This document shows, piece after piece, positions 36,552 through 46,875 of a stretch of 64,000 nucleotides of DNA. Made by a program: the position numbers and the translations under genes. This DNA comes from Methylophaga sp. GTDB taxonomy: Bacteria > Pseudomonadota > Gammaproteobacteria > Nitrosococcales > Methylophagaceae. Below the pieces are notes generated by a model, which was not told the DNA's origin, did no database searches, and saw nothing but the letters and a program-made list of their open reading frames with translations. The first letter of the stretch is position 1. Each line of letters starts with the position of its first letter. The stretch lies in contig DRHW01000015.1 of NCBI GenBank assembly GCA_011053005.1, positions 1 through 64,000 of the forward strand. The letters run 5' to 3'.

Positions 36552-36838
36552 TGAAAATACACCAGAAAGGATTTTTACTTATTGAATTATCCAAACATGA
36601 TTGTTTGTGGGACGGCGATTTAATTGCAATAGTTTTAAATGAATACAATCTAGCGGGTCATTATTGGGTAAACAGCATTTGTGTGACCTTAGATGAATTG
36701 TCATCAGCAGGATTAATAGCCCGAATTGATAGCCGTTTGGAACAAAGCCTTTTTGCGACAAAAGAACGCGTGATGTTTAAGTATCAGTTAACCGACTTTG
36801 GCCGAACTAGAATGCACAGCACAGGCTTATTAACTTAA
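36551..36838 (+). CDS. Small winged-helix-like protein of unknown function
   Basis: 95 residues with no family I recognise. The pattern (KGFLLIELSKHDCLWDGDLIAIVLNEYNLAGHYWVNSICVTLDELSSAGLIARIDSRLE...FKYQLTDFGRTRM) resembles a PadR/MarR-like winged helix: two helices, a recognition helix, a wing and the TDFGR-type C-terminal strand. A DNA-binding role is an inference from that resemblance. Its start overlaps the stop of the EamA permease, implying co-translation. Confidence 0.68.
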   Translation: MKIHQKGFLLIELSKHDCLWDGDLIAIVLNEYNLAGHYWVNSICVTLDELSSAGLIARIDSRLEQSLFATKERVMFKYQLTDFGRTRMHSTGLLT

Positions 36839-36871
36839 CGTGAAAATATTGGCGAACTCAAGGAGAATCAA

Positions 36872-36982
36872 ATGAGTGAATTCTGGGGATATCCATATGC
36901 AGATGTATTGGCACTAGTGATTATTAGTGCATTGAGTCTTGGCTCTTTAATTTGTGCATGGATTTATGTTAAAAATTATTAA
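36872..36982 (+). CDS. 36-residue single-helix membrane peptide
   Basis: This small frame starts MSEFWGYPYADVLALV and continues with a hydrophobic helix (VLALVIISALSLGSLICAWIYV) ending KNY. The ribosome site AAGGAG lies six to seven bases before the ATG, and it follows the winged-helix gene by 33 nt. Strong RBS, clean hydrophobic profile and operon position support a real gene. It may be a subunit or regulator of the EamA permease. Family unknown. Confidence 0.65.
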   Translation: MSEFWGYPYADVLALVIISALSLGSLICAWIYVKNY

Positions 36983-37120
36983 GTTATCGAGCAATATTTA
37001 CAATTAATGTGTAGTATCAAAAGCTTAAGATGCTAGTTGAAAGCTTATAGACTGTTTCAAAAAATCAAAGCAGATGAATTTTTTCATGAAAAGCTTTGAC
37101 TATAATTATGTTTATAAACG

Positions 37121-37790
37121 TATACCAATGGAGTCTGACTCCGTTGATTTTATTGATTTCTCACGACTCTAAAAGGATGCCCAAGAATGACTGTTTATAT
37201 TATTGCCGACGTTGAAGTTACCGATGAAGCATGGATACCTGAATACGCTAAAAAGGTTCACGATATCGTTCATAAGCATGGAGGAAAGTATTTATCTCGT
37301 AGTGCAAACATTGAAGTTTTAGAAGGTGAACCACTTCCAACGACATTAATTGCACTTTTAGCATTCCCTACTGCTGAAGCCGCTAAAGCATTTGCCACTG
37401 ATCCGGAATATGCACCATTTGGTTCTTCAAGACAGGCTGGATCAAACAGCAGATTTCAACTGATTGATGACACCGATGTTGCTGGCACGATTCCATATCT
37501 TGGTAAAGGCTAATATGAAATTAACGGGGTCAGACGGAATTGGTTTTTATTTATACCAATGAAGTCTGACTTTATTGATAAGCTTACAACATTAATAGAA
37601 AGTCAGAAAAATGGAAATAGCTAAACTATATAATGTGGTCTTTACAACAGGTCGCTATGAAATTGAGTATGAAAATAATGTCCGATGTATTAAAAAAGCA
37701 CCGAAGTCATATCGTGTAGAAAGACCGAATGGCTCGACGAGACTTATTGGACTCGATTCCATTATGGAACTGAAAATAATTGGGTCAGAC
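37121..37790. repeat. Dispersed TATACCAATG-RAGTCTGACT direct repeats and inverted GGTCAGAC boxes
   Basis: TATACCAATG then GAGTCTGACT at 37121-37140 recurs as TATACCAATG then AAGTCTGACT at 37552-37571. The complementary box GGGTCAGAC occurs at 37527-37535 and 37782-37790. The set brackets the DUF1330 gene and a 60-residue frame. Such GGGGTCAGAC boxes often occur at ends of small non-autonomous elements, but no transposase is present here. Confidence 0.6.
37187..37513 (+). CDS. DUF1330 family protein
   Basis: 108 residues with the DUF1330 ferredoxin-like alpha+beta pattern: YIIADVEVTDEAWIPEYAKKVHDIVHKHGGKYLSRS, then EGEPLPTTLIALLAFPTAEAAKAFATDPEYAPFGSSRQAGSNSRFQLIDD. The biochemical role is unknown. 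AAAAGGATGCCC precedes the start. It is flanked by short repeats, so it may have been inserted as a small module between the EamA operon and the second APC permease. Confidence 0.8.
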   Translation: MTVYIIADVEVTDEAWIPEYAKKVHDIVHKHGGKYLSRSANIEVLEGEPLPTTLIALLAFPTAEAAKAFATDPEYAPFGSSRQAGSNSRFQLIDDTDVAGTIPYLGKG

Positions 37791-37793
37791 TAG
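37611..37793 (+). CDS. Hypothetical 60-residue protein
   Basis: A short basic frame (EIAKLYNVVFTTGRYEIEYENNVRCIKKAPKSYRVERPNGSTRLIGLDSIMELKIIG) with alternating strands. No family recognised. There is no strong ribosome site (AGTCAGAAAA), and it is bracketed by repeats. Its codons near the end overlap the GGGTCAGAC box. May be genuine or spurious. Confidence 0.35.
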   Translation: MEIAKLYNVVFTTGRYEIEYENNVRCIKKAPKSYRVERPNGSTRLIGLDSIMELKIIGSD

Positions 37794-38263
37794 AATCAGT
37801 TCCATAGCCTTTATAAATCAATATGCTCGATAACTAGTAGCTGTAAGCTTTCTGTACAAGCTATATTTAAATATCAATAATTAACAAGTCATAATGCCTG
37901 ACTTATCAATATACCTCCCTCCTATAATCCCCGGTCATATTCCACTGAGATAATTTCAAGCCTCACATTAAATAATATTCACGATCACGTTATAGCCCAT
38001 TCTTTTTTAATACTCCCTATGTAGTAATACGTGCAGAGAATTGTATTGCAAATATATTAATAACATTATGGCTAACATAGCGAGATTGAGTGTTTTATAA
38101 GTTAATAATCTCAATGCTATCAAAGATATCGTCTTAATTATTAAAAGAATATCGACATAATTTATCTTGACCTCTCATTATGTATCTATGCTTTTTAAAC
38201 AATAAATATTATAGATTTGTAATCGAGAAGCCTTAATTATAAGAAATAAAGAGAGAGGGTTAT
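37794..38263 (+). promoter_or_regulatory. Long AT-rich upstream region of the second APC permease with a GTAGTAAT element
   Basis: No gene is visible in 470 nt. At 38011-38043 lies TACTCCCTAT-GTAGTAAT-ACGTGC-AGAGAAT. The GTAGTAAT-N6-AGAGAAT part matches the site before mgdA, and 23 of 33 positions match the tmd upstream element at 40143, linking the two sub-patterns. It is ~220 nt before the permease ATG. AAAGAGAGAGG is a plausible ribosome site. Confidence 0.5.
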
Positions 38264-39997
38264 ATGACTAACAATTCAGGTTCAAATGATGGGACTAGCG
38301 GAGGTGCCTATACTGATGCAATTACTGCTGATTTATATGAAGATGTGACGGCACAAAACGCGACACTTCATCGAAAAATTGGTTGGCAAGGTGCATTTTG
38401 GGTGGCAAGTGGTGTACCTGCTTTAGTACTATTTTCAATGGGAGCGATATCAGCCACGGTGGGAAAGCCGGCATGGTTAATATGGATGATCTCGATTAGT
38501 TTTGGTTTTATTCAAGCATTTACTTATGCAGAAATTGCAGGGTTATTTCCACATAAATCAGGTGGTGCGTCAGTCTACGGGGCAGTTGCTTGGGTGAGGT
38601 ACAGTAAGTTTATTGCCCCAGTGTCGGTGTGGTGTAACTGGTTTGCTTGGTCGCCAGTATTAGCAATTGGTTCAGGTTTAGCAGGTGGTTACATCATGGG
38701 CGCATTGTTTGAGCCTGATGCTGTAATTAATACTTGGCAAATTACACTCATCGATCTCAGTGGTCTCAAAGAAGGTCTATCGTTGCGTATTAATGCAACC
38801 TTTATTGTTGGTGTGACCTTATTATTATCCGTATTTGCTATTCAACATGGCGGTATTCTCCGTTCAGCTAAGACAACAACGGTACTAGGTTTAACGGCAT
38901 TAGTGCCATTAATGTTGATCGGTATAGTGCCGTTAATTACTGGCGACGTGATGACCGAGAATTTTTTCCCTTTATCACCACTTGCATTTGATTCTGTTGG
39001 TAATGTAATTGATGGTGCATGGGATCTTCCTGCTTGGTCATTAATGGCGGGCGGTCTTTTTATTGCTGCATGGTCTACCTATGGTTTTGAGACAGCAGTT
39101 TGTTATACCCGTGAGTTTAAAAATCCTAAGACTGACACATTTAAAGCAATTATTTACTCTGGATTGTTATGCATTGCGGTATTCACTTTAGTACCTATCG
39201 CTTTTCAAGGAAATCTTGGATTAGGCGAGATGGTAACACCGGCTGTGGTTGATGCTGCAGGAACGGTTATTTCACCTGCTGTTTATGATGGTATGTTGGC
39301 GGCAGATGTTTATAGCGGAATGGGTATTGCGAAAATTCTTTCTGGTATGTTGGGCGATAGTGCAGTTATTGCCAATATTCTGGTGGTAATGTTTGTACTG
39401 GCTTTATTGTTATCAATTATGACATCGATGGCAGGCTCATCTCGTACTTTGTATCAAGCTTCTGTTGATGGTTGGTTGCCTAAATATCTTTCTCACGTAA
39501 ACGAGCATGGTGCTCCAACTAGGGCAATGTGGACTGATTTAGCCTTCAATTTATGTTTACTGATGATGTCAGATTATGTGTTTGTATTAGCTATTTCAAA
39601 CGTTGGTTACATCATCTTTAACTTCCTCAATCTTAATTCTGGTTGGATACATCGAATGGATCGACCTGACTGGTCTCGACCTTATAGAGCGCCGACTATT
39701 TTGTTAGTTTTTGGTGGAATATTGGCCTATGTAAATCTTATGTTAATGGGATTGGGTGCTAATATTTGGGGTGAAGGTACATTGATGACAGGTCTGATTT
39801 TTGCAACATTGATTATTCCTGTCTTTATGTATCGTCATTATGTTCAAGATAAAGGCGTATTTCCTAAGGCGATGCTAGAAGATATGCATTTAACTGGTGA
39901 AGAAGTAGGTGTTTCTAGTCGTGCAGGAATGTTGCCATATATTGCATTGTTAGCAGGAATATTTGTTGTTTATTACTCGCACAGCTTAGTGAGCTAA
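38264..39997 (+). CDS. APC-superfamily permease upstream of trimethylamine dehydrogenase
   Basis: 577 residues, longer than the usual ~450-500, with an acidic polar N-terminus (~45 residues) and about twelve to fourteen helices. APC features: GWQGAFWVASGVPALVLFSMGAISATVGK (helix 1), FTYAEIAGLFPHKSGGASVYGAVAW, WSTYGFETAVCYTREFKNPKTDTFKAI and MAGSSRTLYQASVDGWLPKYLSHVNEHGAPTRAMW. It is divergent from the first APC permease in the window. Sitting alone just before tmd, with a shared type of upstream element, it is a good candidate for the TMA/DMA importer. Terminator follows. Confidence 0.85.
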   Translation: MTNNSGSNDGTSGGAYTDAITADLYEDVTAQNATLHRKIGWQGAFWVASGVPALVLFSMGAISATVGKPAWLIWMISISFGFIQAFTYAEIAGLFPHKSGGASVYGAVAWVRYSKFIAPVSVWCNWFAWSPVLAIGSGLAGGYIMGALFEPDAVINTWQITLIDLSGLKEGLSLRINATFIVGVTLLLSVFAIQHGGILRSAKTTTVLGLTALVPLMLIGIVPLITGDVMTENFFPLSPLAFDSVGNVIDGAWDLPAWSLMAGGLFIAAWSTYGFETAVCYTREFKNPKTDTFKAIIYSGLLCIAVFTLVPIAFQGNLGLGEMVTPAVVDAAGTVISPAVYDGMLAADVYSGMGIAKILSGMLGDSAVIANILVVMFVLALLLSIMTSMAGSSRTLYQASVDGWLPKYLSHVNEHGAPTRAMWTDLAFNLCLLMMSDYVFVLAISNVGYIIFNFLNLNSGWIHRMDRPDWSRPYRAPTILLVFGGILAYVNLMLMGLGANIWGEGTLMTGLIFATLIIPVFMYRHYVQDKGVFPKAMLEDMHLTGEEVGVSSRAGMLPYIALLAGIFVVYYSHSLVS

Positions 39998-40064
39998 ACA
40001 AGACTAAGTTTACTTAATTTAAACGTCATTATCAGTAGCAATATATCTGTTGATGACCACCAAT

Positions 40065-40097
40065 AAAAAAGCGGGGAGTATTATTACTTCCCGCTTT
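40065..40097 (+). terminator. Rho-independent terminator of the second APC permease
   Basis: AAAAAAGCGGGGAGTA and TACTTCCCGCTTTTTT (to ~40097) form a 16-bp stem with one G-T pair and a T-run; the loop is short. Confidence 0.92.
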
Positions 40098-40140
40098 TTT
40101 TTATCATTTTTTTAGTGAGTTATAACAGTATTTTTAAGTA

Positions 40141-40176
40141 CCTACTCCCTTAGATGTAAGACGTAGTAGGAATTGC
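40141..40176 (+). promoter_or_regulatory. 36-bp element upstream of tmd
   Basis: CCTACTCCC...AGTAGGAATTGC: near-copy of the folE2 element (26/36 identical). It contains an imperfect inverted repeat (CCTACT / AGTAGG) and ends 61 nt before the tmd start, right for an operator or promoter. AACTTGGAG precedes ATG 40238 as ribosome site. Confidence 0.55.
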
Positions 40177-40222
40177 GGTGCTACTCGACAAGTATGAAAA
40201 TGAAAGTCCAAACATTAATTAA

Positions 40223-42430
<2,208 letters not shown>

Positions 42431-42445
42431 CTGCTAGAAATTGAA

Positions 42446-42477
42446 CAATGCTGCCATGGCTTTGCATGGCAGCATTG
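42446..42477 (+). other. Intercistronic hairpin between tmd and the Fe-S oxidoreductase
   Basis: CAATGCTGCCATG (42446-42458) and CATGGCAGCATTG (42465-42477) form a perfect 13-bp stem with a 6-nt loop. No T-run follows, so a 3'-end stabiliser or RNase stop is more likely than a terminator, giving more tmd mRNA than of the downstream part. Confidence 0.6.
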
Positions 42478-42525
42478 AATCAACATCAAACACTTTTATA
42501 ACCTAATGCATATATAGGTATATTT

Positions 42526-44670
42526 ATGAACGAAATAACAGAGCCAACTCGCATCCTGTTTGAAGGATTTCAGTTACAGACAATTTATTTGTTTTATGCC
42601 TTTGGTTACGCAGCTATCGCTGTATTTATTTATGGTTGCTATGTACAAATAAGAAAATATCGACGTGGTCAACCTGATCCATCGTGGAATAACTTTGTAA
42701 CACGCTTTGGCAGTATGGTCGTCACCATGCTGACTCACCGAACTATTAAGCGTCGTGACTCAGCAGCAGGTAAGGCACATGCGTTGATTTTCTTTGGTTT
42801 TATCTTGTTATTTATCGGTACGGCAACGATTACCCTTGAATATGACATTATTGAACCCTTATTCGGTGTGACTTTTTGGAAAGGCTCATTTTACCTATGG
42901 TTCTCATTGATACTAGATGTAGCTGGTTTGGCATTTATCGCCGGTTTACTTTATATGATGTATCGCCGTAAGTGGATGCATTTACCTAAGCTAGACTACA
43001 AGCGCGTGGATCGCGAGCCAGGTGATCCTGACTACGATCGTAGTGAGTATCGTCGTGAAGATTGGGCGTTTTTATGGACACTTATTATTATCAGCGTAAC
43101 AGGCTTTGTTTTAGAAGCAACACGTTTGGTATGGCTGAGCGAAACAGCCTCTGTTTGGGATGTCCGTATGTGGTCTCCCGTTGGTGCTTTTCTAGCGATG
43201 ATCATGAAAGGTATTGGCTTTACACCTGAAGCTGCCGGTGTATTTAGAACTGGGCTTTGGTGGTTCCATGGCATGTTAGCTTTAGCCTTTATCGCCTTGA
43301 TTCCCTATACAAAAGTTAAACATATCTTTACTGCATCGGCATCGTTGATGTTCCGTGATGAAATGGCAGGCCGCCGCTTGCCAATGGTACCTGAAGATCA
43401 AGTAGAAGCCGGCTATAAAAAGATTGATGATTTAACGTGGAAGTCATTATTACATTTAGATGCGTGTACTAAATGTGGTCGTTGCCAAGATGCATGTCCT
43501 GCAAATGCTGTGGGAGCACCACTTTCACCGCGCGACGTTATCTTGTCATTACGCGAATTTGCGAATAAGGCTTTAACTAAAAAAGAGTTACCCGAAGAAG
43601 CAGAGTTAGATATTCACGGTAAAGATGTTGGCCAAGTATTTATGGAAACATTATGGTCATGCCGCACTTGTTTAGCCTGTGTAGAAATTTGCCCTGTTGC
43701 CGTTGAACATGTGCCTATTATCGTGCAAATGCGTCGTCAATTGGTAGAACAAGGCGATATGGATCCTATTTTACAAAAAACATTGGGTACTATTCATAAG
43801 AGTGGTAATTCATTTGGCGAATCAAAACGAAAACGTGCGAAATGGGCTCAAGATCTACCATTTGAAATTAAAGATGCTCGTAAAGAACCGGTCGATGTTT
43901 TGTGGTTTGTCGGAGACTATGCGTCGTTTGACCCTAGAAATCAGGTGGTAACACGATCGTTTGCCAAGCTTTTAAATCAAGCAGGCGTCAACTTCGGTCT
44001 GTTATTTGAAGCCGAAATGAACTCAGGAAATGATGTACGCCGCGTGGGTGAAGAAGGGTTATATGAGTTCTTAGCCACATCAAATATCGGCACTTTACAA
44101 TCCTGCGATTTTAAATCGATTGTAACTACGGACCCACATTCATTTAATACGATTCGTAATGAGTATCCTGATTTTGGTGGTGAGTTTGAAATTCAACATT
44201 ACACCACCTTGGTTAAGGAGTTATTTGAGCAAGGAAAACTGAAACTCAATAAACAGAACAATAAACGTGTGACTTTCCATGATCCTTGTCACTTAGGCCG
44301 TTATAACAAAGGCTATGACGCACCACGTGAAGTTATTAAATTACTGGGTTATGACTTAGTAGAGATGGATCGGAATCGTGATAACTCATTCTGCTGTGGT
44401 GCCGGTGGTGGTCGTATTTGGATCCCAGATCCAGTAGGTATTGAAAAACCATCAGCAAATCGGATGCGTGAAGCAGGTGCCATTGAAGGGTTAGAAGTGT
44501 TTATTGTTTCTTGTCCAAAAGACTTAACCATGTTTGAAGATGCACTGAAAACATCGGGGTTTGAAGGTCAGTTTGTAGTACGTGAGTTAATTGAGTTGAT
44601 TAATGATTGTGTCGAATACGATGACTCAATTATTGAAACACAAGAAACTGCAGAACACGTTGCTGTATGA
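42526..44670 (+). CDS. Membrane-bound Fe-S electron-transfer oxidoreductase (HdrDE/DgcB-like)
   Basis: 714 residues. The N-terminal ~270 residues have about six helices (LQTIYLFYAFGYAAIAVFIYGCYV, AHALIFFGFILLFIGTATITL and others) of cytochrome-b/NarI type. A ferredoxin domain follows with two 4Fe-4S sites: CTKCGRCQDACP (~313-324) and CRTCLACVEICP (~380-391). At the C-terminus are two CCG-type cysteine-rich segments, FHDPCHLGRYNKG and NSFCCGAGGGRIW. This is the architecture of quinone-linked oxidoreductases such as DgcB that take electrons from ETF or flavoproteins. With tmd upstream and etfBA downstream it would carry Tmd/ETF electrons to the quinone pool, replacing ETF-QO. The stop overlaps the LRV gene by 4 nt. 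Confidence 0.88.
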   Translation: MNEITEPTRILFEGFQLQTIYLFYAFGYAAIAVFIYGCYVQIRKYRRGQPDPSWNNFVTRFGSMVVTMLTHRTIKRRDSAAGKAHALIFFGFILLFIGTATITLEYDIIEPLFGVTFWKGSFYLWFSLILDVAGLAFIAGLLYMMYRRKWMHLPKLDYKRVDREPGDPDYDRSEYRREDWAFLWTLIIISVTGFVLEATRLVWLSETASVWDVRMWSPVGAFLAMIMKGIGFTPEAAGVFRTGLWWFHGMLALAFIALIPYTKVKHIFTASASLMFRDEMAGRRLPMVPEDQVEAGYKKIDDLTWKSLLHLDACTKCGRCQDACPANAVGAPLSPRDVILSLREFANKALTKKELPEEAELDIHGKDVGQVFMETLWSCRTCLACVEICPVAVEHVPIIVQMRRQLVEQGDMDPILQKTLGTIHKSGNSFGESKRKRAKWAQDLPFEIKDARKEPVDVLWFVGDYASFDPRNQVVTRSFAKLLNQAGVNFGLLFEAEMNSGNDVRRVGEEGLYEFLATSNIGTLQSCDFKSIVTTDPHSFNTIRNEYPDFGGEFEIQHYTTLVKELFEQGKLKLNKQNNKRVTFHDPCHLGRYNKGYDAPREVIKLLGYDLVEMDRNRDNSFCCGAGGGRIWIPDPVGIEKPSANRMREAGAIEGLEVFIVSCPKDLTMFEDALKTSGFEGQFVVRELIELINDCVEYDDSIIETQETAEHVAV

Positions 44671-46028
44671 GTCCAGAAAATGCCCATGCATTAGTGAAGG
44701 TTGCCATAGAGTCGAAAGATATTTATGCGGCTGTCGCTGTTTATGATATTGCACACGGCGATGATCGAACTGCATTAGAAGCGATTTTTACTCATGAGCG
44801 ACGCCATATATTGAAGTTGGCACGCTGGGAACATACCCCAGCCAGCGTGCTCAAGGCTCTATCAAAGTTACATGATGAAACGGTTCAGTTACGGATTGAT
44901 AAAAATCCTAGTACTGACGGATCAACATTAGAGCAACAATATTTGGAAGTGGGTAGTTCTAAACTGATTGATTTGATCGCACAACATGGCAATGCTTCAG
45001 TAGAAGTATTGTTGGGTATCGCGACACGTGAAGATGATGTGCAGATTGTGAAAGCGGTGTGTAGCAATCCTAACTCAGATGACTGGATTCTGATTACCAT
45101 AGATCGACGGTTTAAAAGCTATTTTGATCGTGAAATAGCGGTACATTTGAATGCGCCTAGTGCTTTATTAGAAACGATTTATGCACGAGGTAATGCTTAT
45201 ATTAAAGCGGCAGTAGTAACACATAAAAACTGTCCACAAACGTTATTAGAAAAAGCCTCTAATGAGTCAGATCTCACGATATTGCGACATTTAGCAGGTA
45301 ATGAAAATATTGCCAAAAATGCGTTGGTAAGACTAGCACAACATACGGATCCTTCGGTCAGGCGAGTAGCGGCGAGTAATCCTTTGTTATGTCATTCAGA
45401 AGTTGAAAAACTAGCTAGAGATAAAGTAGTTGCAGTAAGACGAGCTGTTGCTTCACGAAGTGATCTTACGCCCTCGTTACTTGGCTATTTGGCTCAGGAT
45501 TCTTATCACTGGGTGAGACTTTGGGTTGCTCGTAACCCAGCAATGCCGATTGATTTACTGGCGGTATTAGCCCAAGACGACAATATGGAAGTAAGACGAT
45601 CGGTTGCAAGGAATGCTGAGTGCCCAAAAGAATTACTAAAACAATTAGCCGAAGATGACGTTTCATGGGTTAGAGCAGCAGTGGCATACCAAAAAAATGC
45701 AGCCGTTGATTTGTTGAATAAATTACAGGATGACGATGATGTGGATGTGTTGTGTGGAGTTGCCAATAATGGCCATACACCACAAACGGTGTTGCAAAGA
45801 TTAGCTAAATCGAAAAATGATGATATTCGACGAGGGATTATTTTGAATGTTAATGCCTCACGTAAAACATTATTGCCGTTGCTACAAGATCCTTATTATT
45901 TACACCGTTTGTTATTGGTCGGTAATAAGGCATTGCTCGATGAGGATAGATGGACTATGCACGACGACGCTGATCCTTCGGTCAGGTTCATCGTCTTTAA
46001 ATGGTTTGCTAAAAAATTTATGCAGTAA
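44667..46028 (+). CDS. LRV-type helical-repeat protein in the tmd-etf operon
   Basis: 453 residues built largely of ~24-residue helical repeats such as NPAMPIDLLAVLAQDDNMEVRRSVARN, NAECPKELLKQLAEDDVSWVRAAVAY and NNGHTPQTVLQRLAKSKNDDIRRGIILN (from ~160 to ~430), matching the leucine-rich-repeat variant (LRV) pattern. The Azotobacter LRV protein has an N-terminal 4Fe-4S cluster; no such Cys cluster is seen here. The start overlaps the Fe-S oxidoreductase stop (ATGA), so the pair is co-translated. A scaffold or assembly role for the electron-transfer complex is inferred; no function is established. Confidence 0.82.
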   Translation: MSPENAHALVKVAIESKDIYAAVAVYDIAHGDDRTALEAIFTHERRHILKLARWEHTPASVLKALSKLHDETVQLRIDKNPSTDGSTLEQQYLEVGSSKLIDLIAQHGNASVEVLLGIATREDDVQIVKAVCSNPNSDDWILITIDRRFKSYFDREIAVHLNAPSALLETIYARGNAYIKAAVVTHKNCPQTLLEKASNESDLTILRHLAGNENIAKNALVRLAQHTDPSVRRVAASNPLLCHSEVEKLARDKVVAVRRAVASRSDLTPSLLGYLAQDSYHWVRLWVARNPAMPIDLLAVLAQDDNMEVRRSVARNAECPKELLKQLAEDDVSWVRAAVAYQKNAAVDLLNKLQDDDDVDVLCGVANNGHTPQTVLQRLAKSKNDDIRRGIILNVNASRKTLLPLLQDPYYLHRLLLVGNKALLDEDRWTMHDDADPSVRFIVFKWFAKKFMQ

Positions 46029-46078
46029 TCACTGCATACGAAAGATTAATAACTGATAAGTAGATTAGGAGAGTACAC

Positions 46079-46873
46079 ATGAAAATACTAGTAGCAGTTA
46101 AAGAGGTTGCGGCCTTAGATGAGGATTTTGAATTACGCGATGATGGGCGTGATGTTGATGAAGATTTTTTACTGTACGACCTAAACGAATGGGATGATTT
46201 TTCACTAGAAGAAGCGATGCGGATCAAAGAAGAATCGGATACCGACGTTGAAGTTGTCGTGGTTTCTATTGGACCAGATCGCATTGAAGATAGTCTTCGT
46301 AAATGCTTGGCGAAAGGTGCCGATCGGGCAATTAGAGTATGGGATGATTCAATGGAGGGTTCTGACTCTATTACTATTGGTCATGTTTTAGCGGCAGTGG
46401 CTAAAAAAGAATCGCCTAATATGATTTTTGCCGGTGTGCAATCTTCTGATGAAGCAAACGCTTCAACAGGTATTTCATTAGCCAGTAAATTAGGTTGGCC
46501 TCATGCCGCTGTGGTTGCAGGCTTAAAATACGCTGCAAATGATAGTAAAGCGCTGATCTCACGTGAACTTGAAAGTGGCTTATCGCAAGAAGTTGAAATC
46601 GTTTGTCCTTCTGTTTTAACGATTCAATTGGGTATTAATACGCCTCGTTACGCTTCTTTACGCGGTATAAAACAGGCTGCCAAAATCGACATTGAAGAAT
46701 TATCACCTAGTGATTTAGGCTTATCAGATCAAGATGTGGGTCTAAATAGTGCTAAATCCAATATTCGCCGTATGTACGTGCCGGTGAAAGGTCGAGCAGA
46801 AATTATTGAAGGTACACCTGCTGAAAAAGCAGCCAAGCTGATAGATATTATTAAGAACTTCAAAGGAGAGTAG
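46079..46873 (+). CDS. etfB: Electron transfer flavoprotein, beta subunit
   Basis: 264 residues with the ETF-beta pattern MKILVAVKEVAALDEDFELRDDG, FSLEEAMRIKEE, DRIEDSLRKCLAKGADRAIRVWD and PNMIFAGVQSSDEANASTGISLASKLGWPHAAVV (AMP-binding). It forms the heterodimeric FAD/AMP carrier with EtfA, accepting electrons from Tmd. AGGAGAGTACAC upstream of the start. The acidic DDGRDVDEDFLLYDLNEWDDFSLEE replaces the common N-D loop, as in the methylotroph ETF. Confidence 0.93.
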   Translation: MKILVAVKEVAALDEDFELRDDGRDVDEDFLLYDLNEWDDFSLEEAMRIKEESDTDVEVVVVSIGPDRIEDSLRKCLAKGADRAIRVWDDSMEGSDSITIGHVLAAVAKKESPNMIFAGVQSSDEANASTGISLASKLGWPHAAVVAGLKYAANDSKALISRELESGLSQEVEIVCPSVLTIQLGINTPRYASLRGIKQAAKIDIEELSPSDLGLSDQDVGLNSAKSNIRRMYVPVKGRAEIIEGTPAEKAAKLIDIIKNFKGE

Positions 46874-46875
46874 AG

